A stretch of DNA of 64,000 nucleotides, taken from positions 2,495,501 to 2,559,500 of the forward strand of contig CP102274.1 of assembly GCA_025149285.1 (NCBI GenBank). The letters run 5' to 3'. The DNA comes from Hungatella hathewayi. GTDB taxonomy: Bacteria > Bacillota > Clostridia > Lachnospirales > Lachnospiraceae. Of this stretch, positions 16,299 through 24,961 are shown in pieces. Every line of letters starts with the position of its first letter. The first letter of the stretch is position 1. A program made the position numbers and the translations under genes. The notes under the pieces were generated by a model. It was not told where the DNA came from, ran no database searches, and saw nothing but the letters and a program-made list of their open reading frames with translations.

Positions 16299-16529
16299 AT
16301 GAACAATGAACAGATGAAAGAAATATTCTGGCAAACGTATAACGTCTTCTGGAACAAGTGGAAGAACGTGCTGCTTACCAGACAATCACCGGAATGGGAT
16401 GAAATTGTAGAAGAAGGCCGGGAGCTGATCAAGAAGTACCATTGTGATATCTGTAGTCACATGATAAGTGATATGATTCAGATCTTGAAGGAGAGGTATG
16501 AGAAAGAGGAGAGGAAAGGCGGGACATAG
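16299..16529 (+). CDS. small hypothetical phage protein
   Basis: 76 residues, 8 bp after the primase-helicase stop, with GAGGTGAATT upstream. Helical and charged. Unknown function. Its TAG stop overlaps palindrome copy 3. Confidence 0.6.
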   Translation: MNNEQMKEIFWQTYNVFWNKWKNVLLTRQSPEWDEIVEEGRELIKKYHCDICSHMISDMIQILKERYEKEERKGGT

Positions 16530-16544
16530 TTGTGACATCACAAC
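16529..16544. promoter_or_regulatory. 16-bp palindrome, copy 3 (GTTGTGACATCACAAC)
   Basis: Near-perfect dyad in the gap before the late-regulator gene. It matches the copy 1 skeleton GTTGYGAYATCRCAAC at every fixed position. Confidence 0.6.
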
Positions 16545-16591
16545 TGTTTCGGCGGTCAAAACTTTTGGATAGAAGAAGGGAAGGATAGGGA

Positions 16592-17017
16592 ATGACAGCT
16601 AAGGAGTATTTGAAAGAAATCAAAAAAATAGATGTGGCCATCGACCAGAAACAGATCGAGTATGAGACCCTTAAGGGAAGCCGTACATATGTAGGCGGTA
16701 CGGATTATTCTGCGGAACGGGTTCAGACTTCGCCTGATGGATCGGGTTTTACTCGGATATCAGACCGGATAACTGACATGCAGCGAGAGATTAACGACGA
16801 GATAGACCAGTGGCACGATATGAGACATGAACGGATCGGGCAGATACAGCAGCTTTCAAAGGTGGAGTATGTGGATATACTGTTCAGAAAATATGTGCAG
16901 TATCAGTCATTAGAGACGATCGCGGGAGATCTTGATAAGTCATATTACTGGACATGTCACCTTCATGGGGAAGCACTGCAAGAATTTGAAGAAAGATTTT
17001 TAAAAGTCAGCAACTAA
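16592..17017 (+). CDS. late-gene regulator, sigma-70 region 4-like (DUF1492/ArpU-RinA type)
   Basis: 141 residues with AAGGGAAGGATAGGG upstream. Long helices (about 10-90) precede a C-terminal helix-turn-helix like sigma region 4 (VEYVDILFRKYVQYQSLETI, then AGDLDKSYYWTCHLHGEAL). Proteins of this type sit just upstream of the terminase genes and activate late transcription. Here a non-coding locus and a toxin-like pair separate it from terminase. Confidence 0.82.
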   Translation: MTAKEYLKEIKKIDVAIDQKQIEYETLKGSRTYVGGTDYSAERVQTSPDGSGFTRISDRITDMQREINDEIDQWHDMRHERIGQIQQLSKVEYVDILFRKYVQYQSLETIAGDLDKSYYWTCHLHGEALQEFEERFLKVSN

Positions 17018-17041
17018 CCGCAAGACTTATTTTGTCAAGTG

Positions 17042-17315
17042 TGCTATAATAGTACTGTAAAAAGTGTATCAATAAAACACAACCCTGACACGCTTTTTCG
17101 GCAAGGTCTAAAAGTTCTCCCTTAACAGACCTTTCAAAATCAATAAGGGCAATACCGGAGACGATCCGGTATATGTGGAGCATACCATCAATGGCAGATG
17201 GACAGGGTCGCGCCCTGGGTTCCGGTTCGATTCCGTGATGTTCCGCTTCGTTCATCATAAGATTTTCTCCTTTGGAAGAGTCCTTGCAGAGATGCGGGGA
17301 CTTTTCTTTTGCAAA
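17042..17315 (+). ncRNA. predicted structured non-coding RNA locus with tRNA-like domain
   Basis: An extended -10 promoter TGCTATAAT (17042-17050) starts a stretch with no credible gene. In order: stem AAAAAGTGT/ACACGCTTTTT (about 17061-17096), stem AGGTCT/AGACCT (about 17104-17131), stem ATACCGG/CCGGTAT (17153-17173), a tRNA-like fold (17177-17245), then stem AGTCC/GGACT with a T-rich tail (about 17278-17313) as terminator. A transcript of roughly 255 nt is implied. No known RNA family recognised. An 83-codon minus-strand frame crosses the locus but has no ribosome site and covers the tRNA-like part, so I treat it as chance. Confidence 0.5.
17177..17245 (+). other. degenerate tRNA-like fold
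   Basis: Acceptor GGAGCAT pairs with ATGTTCC (7 bp, one G-U). D-arm CATC/GATG encloses a GG-containing loop. Anticodon arm CAGG/CCTG has a 7-nt loop with U33 and CGC at the anticodon position. T-arm loop TTCGATT sits on a stem with one mismatch. The variable loop is only about 2 nt and there is no encoded CCA, so a normal tRNA-Ala is doubtful. Confidence 0.45.
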
Positions 17316-17486
17316 AAAAATTTATACAGAGTATTAAAAGAGACATTTTTTGCAATACTTTTGGTGTATATTTATTTTCAAAATATATAGAAAAGGTTGA
17401 CAAAGGGTGTTATAATGAAGATGCAAAACAATGGAAACGAAGTAGAAAAGGAGAATTTAACACAGAAGAAACAAGGAGATGATGCT

Positions 17487-17657
17487 ATGAATAGCAGTGT
17501 ATTAAGTTATACTAAGCTTGATTTGCACTCCCTTGGAAAGAAAAACGTCAAAATAGTGTCTTCTGAAGAAGCGCTAAAAGATGTAATCCCAATGAAATGG
17601 GAAGAAGATACAATACAGGGGAGAACGAAGGTAACAGTAACCAAAAGAAACAGTTAA
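17487..17657 (+). CDS. putative antitoxin-like small protein
   Basis: 56 residues from ATG 17487 (AAGGAGATGATGCT upstream); an in-frame extension to 17397 lacks a ribosome site. An extended -10 box TGTTATAAT lies at 17408-17416. Sequence starts MNSSVLSYTKLDLHSLGKKN and shows no known antitoxin fold. The antitoxin label rests only on size and position directly before the PemK-like gene. Confidence 0.5.
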   Translation: MNSSVLSYTKLDLHSLGKKNVKIVSSEEALKDVIPMKWEEDTIQGRTKVTVTKRNS

Positions 17658-17673
17658 GGAGTATTAACGTCAA

Positions 17674-18069
17674 ATGTGTAAAGTTGGAGATATCATAGTT
17701 GTTAGGAACTATTTAAGCCAGGGACAGACCATTAAAAGACATTCCTTTGTAGTGCTTAGTACAGAGCATGGAGAAATTCAGGGAATGGACTTTGATTTGG
17801 TTTGCAATGTTATGTCTTCTTTTCGTTCAGAAGAACAAAGAAAAAGGAAGATGGGATATCCGGGAAATTTTGAGTATCCGGCCGATGCCGAGAATATTAG
17901 AAATGGACATGGAAGATCAGGATACATAAAAGCTGAACAATTTTATTACTTTAACAGAGAGAAAACGGATTTTTATGTCCTCGGTAATGTAGAGCCAGAG
18001 CTGTTTAATGTTTTAATTGAGTTTATCAACCAACTTAAGGACATTGAGGTTATTACGGATAATTTATGA
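17674..18069 (+). CDS. PemK/MazF-like putative toxin
   Basis: 131 residues, 16 bp after the small gene. The N-terminus CKVGDIIVVRNYLSQGQTIK followed by RHSFVVLS has the SH3-like barrel pattern of MazF/PemK ribonucleases (GDIV, then a basic loop and HxFVVLS). Catalytic residues were not identified with confidence. The unit has its own terminator and lies between late regulator and terminase, a spot phages use for cargo genes. It could instead be a different SH3-fold protein. Confidence 0.55.
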   Translation: MCKVGDIIVVRNYLSQGQTIKRHSFVVLSTEHGEIQGMDFDLVCNVMSSFRSEEQRKRKMGYPGNFEYPADAENIRNGHGRSGYIKAEQFYYFNREKTDFYVLGNVEPELFNVLIEFINQLKDIEVITDNL

Positions 18070-18074
18070 ATTTA

Positions 18075-18105
18075 GAAAAGGGTCACTCACCAGTGGCTCT
18101 TTTTC
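18075..18105 (+). terminator. intrinsic terminator after the toxin-like gene
   Basis: GGGTCACT pairs with AGTGGCTC around a 4-nt loop, extended by AAAAG/CTTTTT, with a T-run. It isolates the cargo unit from the terminase operon. Confidence 0.85.
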
Positions 18106-18141
18106 TATACCCAAAAACGAAACGAATGAGAGGTGGTGGTG

Positions 18142-18786
18142 ATGGCAAGGCCGAGAAGCCCGAACAGGGACAAAGCCTGTGAATTATGGCTGGAGAGCGG
18201 AAAGAAACGTCCACTGAAAGATATAGCGGCGGAGCTGAAAGTATCAGAAGAGCAGATCCGCAAGTGGAAGAATCAGGATAAGTGGGATAAAGTAACGTTA
18301 CCTAATGCAAAAAGTAACGTTACCAATCGTAAAGGCGGGCAGCCGGGGAATAAGAACGCTGTCGGCCACGGCGGTACCGGACCGCCAGGAAATAAAAATG
18401 CTGTAAAGCACGGCGCATACGAACAGATATATTACGAGGCCCTTCCCGAAGAGGAACGGTCTCTTTTTGATTCTATTCCAGATACGGCAGTGCTGGACGG
18501 AGAAATCAAGCTGCTCCGGCTGAAGCTGGCTCGCCTGATCGGACGCAGTGAGATAAAGACATACGATATGTTCGGAGGGGAACATAAGAGAGAGATTACA
18601 GAGGCCGAGCGAGAGAAAGGAATTCTGGAAGTCACAGCAGAGCTACGGAAACTGATTAAGACAAAGAAGCAGATCGAGATAGCAGAACTGAAAGCTGGTG
18701 GCGGAGATCCAGACGAATCAGAGGACGACGGATTTATGGCGGCGTTAGAAGGGACTGCGGCGGAGGACTGGGAAGATGAAGAGTAA
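18142..18786 (+). CDS. terS: phage terminase small subunit
   Basis: 214 residues from ATG 18142 with GAGAGGTGGTG upstream. The N-terminal helix-turn-helix (KDIAAELKVSEEQIRKWKNQ) recognises the packaging site. It is followed by the GGQPGNKNAVGHGG repeat pattern typical of PBSX/XtmA-like small subunits, then a long helical oligomerisation part. It overlaps terL by 11 bp. Confidence 0.9.
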   Translation: MARPRSPNRDKACELWLESGKKRPLKDIAAELKVSEEQIRKWKNQDKWDKVTLPNAKSNVTNRKGGQPGNKNAVGHGGTGPPGNKNAVKHGAYEQIYYEALPEEERSLFDSIPDTAVLDGEIKLLRLKLARLIGRSEIKTYDMFGGEHKREITEAEREKGILEVTAELRKLIKTKKQIEIAELKAGGGDPDESEDDGFMAALEGTAAEDWEDEE

Positions 18787-20074
18787 GAGACAGATATTTC
18801 ATTTCAAACCGTTCTCTCTCAAACAGCGCAAAGTGCTTAACTGGTGGTGCGATACGTCTCCTGTGAAGGACAAGGACGGGATTATCGCAGACGGAGCGAT
18901 TCGATCCGGAAAAACGGTCTGCATGTCATTATCATTCGTCTTTTGGGCCATGGCGAATTATTCTGATCAGAACTTTGCCATGTGTGGTAAGACAATCGGG
19001 AGCTTCCGGCGTAACGTACTGACGATCCTCAAACTGATGCTTCGGAGCCGCGGTTTCCAGGTTGCTGATCACCGAGCTGATAACCTGGTTGAGATCAGCC
19101 GTAATGGAGTGACCAATCACTTTTATATCTTCGGGGGCAAGGATGAGAGTTCACAGGACCTCATTCAGGGGATCACCCTTGCAGGTGTATTCTTCGATGA
19201 AGTTGCACTGATGCCGGAATCTTTTGTTAATCAGGCTACGGGCCGGTGCTCCGTTGACGGAAGCAAGTACTGGTTTAACTGTAACCCTGATGGTCCGTAT
19301 CACTGGTTCAAGCTTAACTGGCTGGATAAGGCAAAAGAAAAGAATCTTTTGGTTCTGCATTTTACGATGGATGATAATCTGAGTCTGTCAGAGCACATCA
19401 AGGAGAGATACCGGAACATGTATACCGGTGTCTTTTTTAAACGTTATATTCTGGGCTTATGGGCTATGGCGGAAGGCATTATCTATGATATGTTTTCTGA
19501 GGATCGCCATGTTAAAACTATTCTGGAGTATGCCAGACAGCTTATAGATGGCGGTCGTTATGTGAGCATAGACTACGGCACACAGAACGCCACGGCATTT
19601 TTGCTATGGAATAAGGGACGTGACGGGAAGTGGTACTGTATCAGAGAGTATTACTACTCAGGCCGAGATAAGGGTATACAGAAGACCGATGCTGAGTATG
19701 CCGAGGATTTAAAAAAGTTTCTGGACGGCACTCCTGTCAAGGCTGTCATTGTGGACCCGTCAGCAGCTTCATTTATTGCGGAGCTTAATAAGCACGGATT
19801 TACTGTGATCCAGGCAGACAATGCTGTAGAAGACGGGATACGGCTGGTGGCAACGCTCTTAAACACTGAGCGGATTGCATTTAGTCAGTCCTGCAAAAAT
19901 ACAATCATGGAGTTCGCTTCCTATATTTGGGACCCGAAGGCCGCAGAGCGCGGAGAGGATAAGCCAATAAAGCAGCATGATCACGCCATGGACGCAGTAA
20001 GATACTTCTGCTACACGATTCTGAATAACAAGGCAGTGAGAGTCAGAAAGAAATCCGATTACGGATTACATTAA
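18776..20074 (+). CDS. terL: phage terminase large subunit (PBSX type)
   Basis: 432 residues. The packaging ATPase has Walker A GAIRSGKT (40-47) and Walker B VFFDE (about 138-142). The RNase H-like nuclease has D266 (SIDYGTQNAT), a middle Asp in VIVDPSA (about 327) and a late Asp in HDHAMDAVRYF. It cuts concatemers and powers DNA into proheads. Length is normal for the family. Confidence 0.96.
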   Translation: MKSKRQIFHFKPFSLKQRKVLNWWCDTSPVKDKDGIIADGAIRSGKTVCMSLSFVFWAMANYSDQNFAMCGKTIGSFRRNVLTILKLMLRSRGFQVADHRADNLVEISRNGVTNHFYIFGGKDESSQDLIQGITLAGVFFDEVALMPESFVNQATGRCSVDGSKYWFNCNPDGPYHWFKLNWLDKAKEKNLLVLHFTMDDNLSLSEHIKERYRNMYTGVFFKRYILGLWAMAEGIIYDMFSEDRHVKTILEYARQLIDGGRYVSIDYGTQNATAFLLWNKGRDGKWYCIREYYYSGRDKGIQKTDAEYAEDLKKFLDGTPVKAVIVDPSAASFIAELNKHGFTVIQADNAVEDGIRLVATLLNTERIAFSQSCKNTIMEFASYIWDPKAAERGEDKPIKQHDHAMDAVRYFCYTILNNKAVRVRKKSDYGLH

Positions 20075-20087
20075 GGAGGTGAAGAGT

Positions 20088-20282
20088 ATGGGAAGATACA
20101 GTGAAATAGCCCAGAATATAGAAAAAGAATGCGATTATATGGGGAGTCGAAAAAGCCTTGAAGTTTCACTGAAAGTGCTGGATACACTGGATCAGAATAC
20201 AGATTCACTTCCAGTGAAACAGGCGATAACAATTTTAGATGACGCTAAAAATGTACTGTTGCAGTTGGTTGGAATTAATTAA
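20088..20282 (+). CDS. small hypothetical phage protein
   Basis: 64 residues from ATG 20088 with AAGGAGGTGAAGAG upstream. Helical throughout. It sits between terminase and portal; a connector or regulatory role is possible but nothing specific is visible. Confidence 0.6.
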   Translation: MGRYSEIAQNIEKECDYMGSRKSLEVSLKVLDTLDQNTDSLPVKQAITILDDAKNVLLQLVGIN

Positions 20283-20352
20283 AAACCGTAATCTGAGCGT
20301 TTATGAACCATAGTTTTTGACAGAGAAGTTCAACAGAAAGAAGGTGATAACC

Positions 20353-21759
20353 ATGTACATATACACGATGCCCCGCGAGAACTGGGACGAGTCAAACCCG
20401 GATAAACAGGCAATCCGCACACTAATAGTAAAACACCGGCGGGAGGCCAATCAGCTGCGAAAGTCTATGAAGTATTATGAGGGAGAGCATAAGATCCTAA
20501 CGGAGAGCCGGAAGACAAAGCTGGTGTGCAACCACGCAAAGGATATCAGTGACACGGCCAGCGCCTACTTTATTGGCAACCCAATTTCATATAACAGCAA
20601 AGAGGATATAACACCGCTCACCGATGCCTTTGAGATTGCCGGTGCCGATGAGGCTGACGGGGACAATGGTCTGGACCTGTCAGTGTACGGCCGGAGCTAT
20701 GAGTACATCTATCCGATGGAGGGCGAGACGGATTTAACGATTAAGAGCCTGTCCCCCGAAAATACCTTTATGGTATATGACGACACGATCGAACAGAAAG
20801 AGCTTTTCGCGGTGTATTACTACGCGAAGAAAGATGATTCTGACAAGAAGAGGGCCATCTACGTAGCTACCGTGTTGACGGAACATTATAAGTGGGTGCT
20901 GAACATTGAGAATATCGATAGTCCGCAGGCATTACTTGAGGAGCCAACACCGCATTACTTTGACGAGGTTCCGGTGATCGAGTATCTGAACAACAAGCTT
21001 GCGATTGGTGACTTTGAGCTTCAGATCCCGTTGATTGATGCCTACAACGCACTGATGAGTGACAGAATCACGGATAAGGAGCAGTTTATTGATGCAATCC
21101 TGGCGCTGTACGGGGCCATGCTGGGAGATAATGAGGCAAAGGACGCAGACGGCAGGACAGCGGCACAGAAGCTTAAGGAAGACCGTTTAATGGAGCTTCC
21201 GAAAGATGCGAAGGCTGAGTATATTACCCGTACATTTGATGAATCGGGCGTGGAAGTCCTCAAGAAAGCCATAGAACAGGACATTCACAAATTCAGTCAT
21301 ATCCCCTGCATGACAGATGAGTCCTTCGGTGGGAATGTTAGTGGCGTCGCCATGGAATTTAAGCTTCTTGGCATGGAGAATATTACAAAGATCAAGACCC
21401 GGTATTATAAACGAGGGCTGCGGAAGCGCTTAAGGTTGTTTGAGGACTGGCTGGCAAAGAGTAAATCTGTCCAGGTAGACATATCCGGTATAACTCCGAC
21501 ATTCTCCCGGGCCATGCCGAAGAATCTGCTGGAGATCAGCCAGGTGACCGCCAATCTGTGGGGAAAGGTCAGCAGGAAAACGCTTCTGTCACAGATCCCC
21601 TTTGTGGAGAATGTGGAGGAGGAGCTGGCGGCAGTGAAAAAAGAGGAAGACGAGGCAGCTAAAAAGCAGATGGAAATGTTCGGCCTGGGAAGCAATACCC
21701 CGCCGCCGGATGGCGAGGAAGAACCGAAGAAGAAAAAGCCGGGTGGGGTAGATGAGTAG
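20353..21759 (+). CDS. phage portal protein (SPP1 gp6-like)
   Basis: 468 residues from ATG 20353 (AAGAAGGTGATAACC upstream). It forms the dodecameric DNA gate of the capsid. Recognised by the SPP1-type portal pattern (YYEGEHKILTES, then KLVCNHAKDISDTASAYFIG) and by position between terminase and the MuF-type head protein. The C-terminus is acidic then Pro/Lys-rich. It overlaps the next gene by 8 bp. Confidence 0.93.
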   Translation: MYIYTMPRENWDESNPDKQAIRTLIVKHRREANQLRKSMKYYEGEHKILTESRKTKLVCNHAKDISDTASAYFIGNPISYNSKEDITPLTDAFEIAGADEADGDNGLDLSVYGRSYEYIYPMEGETDLTIKSLSPENTFMVYDDTIEQKELFAVYYYAKKDDSDKKRAIYVATVLTEHYKWVLNIENIDSPQALLEEPTPHYFDEVPVIEYLNNKLAIGDFELQIPLIDAYNALMSDRITDKEQFIDAILALYGAMLGDNEAKDADGRTAAQKLKEDRLMELPKDAKAEYITRTFDESGVEVLKKAIEQDIHKFSHIPCMTDESFGGNVSGVAMEFKLLGMENITKIKTRYYKRGLRKRLRLFEDWLAKSKSVQVDISGITPTFSRAMPKNLLEISQVTANLWGKVSRKTLLSQIPFVENVEEELAAVKKEEDEAAKKQMEMFGLGSNTPPPDGEEEPKKKKPGGVDE

Positions 21760-22825
21760 TGCGTCATACTGGGAGAAACGCAAGGCACAGCGTATGTTTG
21801 AATATATGCAGTCTGCCGAGGATACCGCCGATGAGATTGCAAAGCTGTATCTGAGGTCTTCCGAGTACCTTAGCGCCGAGCTGGACAAGATATATGAGCG
21901 ATACAAGCGCAAGCACCATCTGACTGATGCAGAGGCTTACAGGCTGCTTAATTGCCTGCATGACAAAACGTCCATAGAAGAACTTAAAGAGGCATTGCGG
22001 GCCGGTGACGGCGTTGAAAAGGATATTCTGGCAGAGTTGGAAGGCCCGGCATACCGCGCGAGGTTGGAACGCTTGGAGCAGCTTCAGAATCAGCTTGACC
22101 AGACCATGCGAGAGGTCTATAAGCAGGAGAAAGCCAGAACTACCAGCCATTATGTAGACCTTGCCAACGAGGCATATTACAGGTCCATTTTTGATATTCA
22201 GCAGCGTACAGGGTTAGGGTTTTCCTTCAGCGCAATAGACCCGGCTGTGATAGACCGGGTCATTAACAGTAAGTGGTCAGGAGCCAACTACTCAACACGC
22301 ATCTGGAATAATACACAGGCCCTTGCACAGGATTTGAAAGAGGAGCTGCTGGTCAATCTGGTCACTGGCCGGACCGATCGGGAAGTTGCCGAAATCATAG
22401 CGAATAAGTACGCACAGGGAGCCAGTAATGCCCGGCGGTTAGTACGTACAGAATCCTGCAACCTAGCGAATCAGATGGAGATGCAGTCCTATGAGGAATG
22501 TGGGATAGAGAAATATCGGTTCGTGGCTACTTTGGATTTAAAGACTTCGGCTGTCTGCCGGAAGCTGGACGGGAAGGTATTTCCGGTATCGGAGCAACAA
22601 CCGGGGAAAAACTGCCCTCCAATGCACCCATGGTGCCGGTCAACAACCATCTGTGTGATCGATGAGATAGACATGTCGAACATGAAGCGCCGCGCACGTG
22701 ATCCGGTGACAGGGAAAACGAATACAGTACCGGCTGATATGACATATAACGAATGGTACAACCAGAACGTTAAGGGAAAGGCAGAAGCGGAAGCCAAAGA
22801 GAAAGAAGCGAGGAAGAGGAAATGA
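21752..22825 (+). CDS. phage minor head protein (SPP1 gp7 / Mu F type)
   Basis: 357 residues. Helical N-terminal two-thirds; C-terminal MuF domain (about 225-320) with RLVRTESCNLANQMEM, then ATLDLKTSAVCRKLDGKVFP and the conserved GKNCPPMHPWCRSTT cysteine/histidine motif. It binds the portal and enters the capsid in small number. The same Cys/His ending occurs in the cargo protein at 31175-32230. Confidence 0.92.
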   Translation: MSSASYWEKRKAQRMFEYMQSAEDTADEIAKLYLRSSEYLSAELDKIYERYKRKHHLTDAEAYRLLNCLHDKTSIEELKEALRAGDGVEKDILAELEGPAYRARLERLEQLQNQLDQTMREVYKQEKARTTSHYVDLANEAYYRSIFDIQQRTGLGFSFSAIDPAVIDRVINSKWSGANYSTRIWNNTQALAQDLKEELLVNLVTGRTDREVAEIIANKYAQGASNARRLVRTESCNLANQMEMQSYEECGIEKYRFVATLDLKTSAVCRKLDGKVFPVSEQQPGKNCPPMHPWCRSTTICVIDEIDMSNMKRRARDPVTGKTNTVPADMTYNEWYNQNVKGKAEAEAKEKEARKRK

Positions 22826-23037
22826 ACGTTGGAAAGGCAGTAGAGCAAGTTAAGCTTGGAAAGGGAATGAGGCTCCCGCACTGGACCAAAGATACAGCCA
22901 TACGAATGAAATTCCCAGATGAGCACAGCGATATGACAGAACCGTATCTATATGTCGACAGCCTCGTATTAGGCCGCTGGCCGTGGAAGGAGAGCACAGA
23001 AGAATTACTTTCCACAAAATGGGAGGTAGTAGATTAA
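22822..23037 (+). CDS. DUF2829-like protein, possible Tad2-type anti-Thoeris
   Basis: 71 residues, overlapping the head-protein stop (ATGA). The pattern is the DUF2829 one: GKAVEQVKLGKGMRLPHW, a middle strand with PYLYVDS, and the closing PWKESTEELLSTKWEVV. Tad2, a phage protein that sequesters the Thoeris signalling nucleotide, belongs to this domain family (established knowledge, from memory). Whether this member is active is unknown. It sits among head genes but has no evident structural role. Confidence 0.68.
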   Translation: MNVGKAVEQVKLGKGMRLPHWTKDTAIRMKFPDEHSDMTEPYLYVDSLVLGRWPWKESTEELLSTKWEVVD

Positions 23038-23122
23038 CGCAAAAAGCACGCGGAGAAATCTGGGTGTTATTTTTATGCCATGGCCCGGGCGTTGAACGGA
23101 CTGGGGCGGAAAGGATAGATAT

Positions 23123-23758
23123 ATGAGAAAGACAGGAATTACGGGGTTCCCCCAAAAAATGAATTTGCAATTTTTTGCAGAGAGCGGAGACACTGCCGGC
23201 GCGGATCAGGGCGAAGGCGGCGGAACTGGAAATAAACCAGATGAAGGCAGCTCTGGTGGAGCGGATACTGGCAATAAGGAACCGAAAAGTTTCGATGATC
23301 TCTTACAGAATAAAGATTATCAGGCCGAGTTCGACCGCCGTGTCCAGAAGGCTCTGGGGACTGCAAAGGAAAAGTGGACGGCCCTCATGGACGACAAACT
23401 TTCCGAAGCCGATAAGCTGGCGAAGATGAACAAGGAAGAGAAAGCGGAGTATCTGCGGCAGAAACAGGAAAAGGAGCTGAAGGACCGGGAAGCGGCGATC
23501 ACGCGCCGGGAGCTGATGGCCGAAGCAAAGAATACGCTGGCAGAAAAGAAGCTGCCTGTAGGGCTTGCAGAGGTCTTGAATTACGCCGATGCAGATTCAT
23601 GCAATAAATCTATGGCGGCAGTAGAGAAAGCCTTCCAGGAGGCCGTACAGGCTGCCGTTGAAGAGAAACTGAAAGGCGGTGAACCGCTAAAGAAAGCACC
23701 GTCAGAAGATGGTAAGGACCTTGCAAAACAGGTTGAAGACCTGATGATGGGAATATAA
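23123..23758 (+). CDS. capsid scaffolding protein (DUF4355 type)
   Basis: 211 residues with GGAAAGGATAG upstream. The MNLQFFAE motif near residue 13, a Gly/Asp-rich linker, then a long charged coiled coil (about 65-150) are the hallmarks of the scaffold that precedes major capsid genes in Firmicute phages. The true start could be the Met of MNLQFFAE. Confidence 0.88.
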   Translation: MRKTGITGFPQKMNLQFFAESGDTAGADQGEGGGTGNKPDEGSSGGADTGNKEPKSFDDLLQNKDYQAEFDRRVQKALGTAKEKWTALMDDKLSEADKLAKMNKEEKAEYLRQKQEKELKDREAAITRRELMAEAKNTLAEKKLPVGLAEVLNYADADSCNKSMAAVEKAFQEAVQAAVEEKLKGGEPLKKAPSEDGKDLAKQVEDLMMGI

Positions 23759-23777
23759 GAAAGGATGAGAAAAGACT

Positions 23778-24707
23778 ATGGCAATTAATACGTTAGCAAC
23801 AGCAACACTTTTTATGAACACTTTAGACAAGGTGGCGATCCGGGAGGCCGTCACTGGTTGGATGGACGCAAACGCCGGACAGGTAATCTATAACGGAGGA
23901 GCCGAAGTAAAGATTCCGAAGATGAGCGTTCAGGGCTTGGGAGACTATGACCGGGACAACGGATACCAGCAGGGCGGCGTAACGCTGGAGTATGAAACTC
24001 GCAAAATGACTCAGGACAGGGGCCGGAAGTTTCAGCTTGACCCGATTGATATCAACGAGAACAATTTTGTCACAACCGCAGCTGCCGTCATGGGAGAGTT
24101 TCAGAGAATGTTTGTAGTTCCGGAGATCGACGCGTATCGTATCTCTAAGATCGCAACGGAGACGATCACGGCGAATAAGGCAGGTATGATCTCTTATGAT
24201 TATACTCCGGGAGCTCCCGGAACCTCTGCCCTCCGCAAAATCAAAGAAGGAATTAAGGCAATCCGTGAACTCTATAACGGCCCCCTGGTGATCCATGCCA
24301 CACCTGACATGATTATGGAATTGGAGATGGAGCTCTCCGGAAAAATCATGAATACCACATTTTCGAAAGGCGGCATTGATACCGCAGTACCATCCGTTGA
24401 TGGCGTCCCGATCATTTCTACGCCTTCCAACCGTATGTACACAGTTATTAAAATCAATGACGGCAAAACAGGCGGACAGGAGCGTGGTGGATATGAGAAG
24501 GGAGAATCCGCCAAAAATATTAATTTCTTCATTTGTCCGCGTACTACTCCGATTGCAGTCACGAAACAGGATATTATGCGTATTTTTGATCCGACCATCA
24601 ACCAGAAGCTGAATGCCTGGCAGATGGACTATCGGAGATTCCATGATATCTGGGTACTGGATAACAAACTGGACAGCATCTACTTAAATATCAAGGAATC
24701 AGCATAA
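23778..24707 (+). CDS. major capsid protein (HK97 fold)
   Basis: 309 residues with AAGGATGAG upstream. Starts MAINTLATATLFMNTLDKVA and continues with the GDYDRDNGYQQGGVTLEYET segment (E-loop region), then EIDAYRISKIA (spine helix), as in HK97-like capsids directly after DUF4355 scaffolds. No separate protease gene is seen, so maturation cleavage is not expected. Confidence 0.9.
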   Translation: MAINTLATATLFMNTLDKVAIREAVTGWMDANAGQVIYNGGAEVKIPKMSVQGLGDYDRDNGYQQGGVTLEYETRKMTQDRGRKFQLDPIDINENNFVTTAAAVMGEFQRMFVVPEIDAYRISKIATETITANKAGMISYDYTPGAPGTSALRKIKEGIKAIRELYNGPLVIHATPDMIMELEMELSGKIMNTTFSKGGIDTAVPSVDGVPIISTPSNRMYTVIKINDGKTGGQERGGYEKGESAKNINFFICPRTTPIAVTKQDIMRIFDPTINQKLNAWQMDYRRFHDIWVLDNKLDSIYLNIKESA

Positions 24708-24718
24708 GGAGGCAATCC

Positions 24719-24961
24719 ATGAGACTTATTATGAATAACGTGGAGCGGATCGCAGAAGACGACGTCCAGATCAGAAAGTTGATGGCAGCCGGATTTGAAC
24801 CGCTGGGAGAGGCTGCCTGCGAGGAAAAGGCAGCATTAAAACCGGAACTGGAGAAAATGAAGGTTGAAGAACTGAAAGCCCTGGCGAAAGAAAAAGGCAT
24901 TGAAGGCGCGGCCTCTCTTACCAAAGATGAATTACAGGCAGTCTTGAAGGAAGTGGTTTAA
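24719..24961 (+). CDS. small head protein with SAP/HeH-like C-terminus
   Basis: 80 residues with AAGGAGGCAATCC upstream. The C-terminal half (MKVEELKALAKEKGIEGAAS, then LTKDELQAVL) is a helix-extended-loop-helix (SAP/HeH) motif commonly found in a small gene after the major capsid gene. Probably capsid-associated or DNA-binding. Confidence 0.72.
   Translation: MRLIMNNVERIAEDDVQIRKLMAAGFEPLGEAACEEKAALKPELEKMKVEELKALAKEKGIEGAASLTKDELQAVLKEVV

Noticed and set aside
17007..17258. 83-codon minus-strand frame over the tRNA-like locus
   Set aside because: No ribosome site, odd composition, and it is antisense to a clear promoter-structure-terminator unit.
17397..17416. TTGACA and TATAAT as a classical promoter for the antitoxin-like gene
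   Set aside because: Only 8 bp separate the boxes; the TGTTATAAT extended -10 alone is a better explanation.
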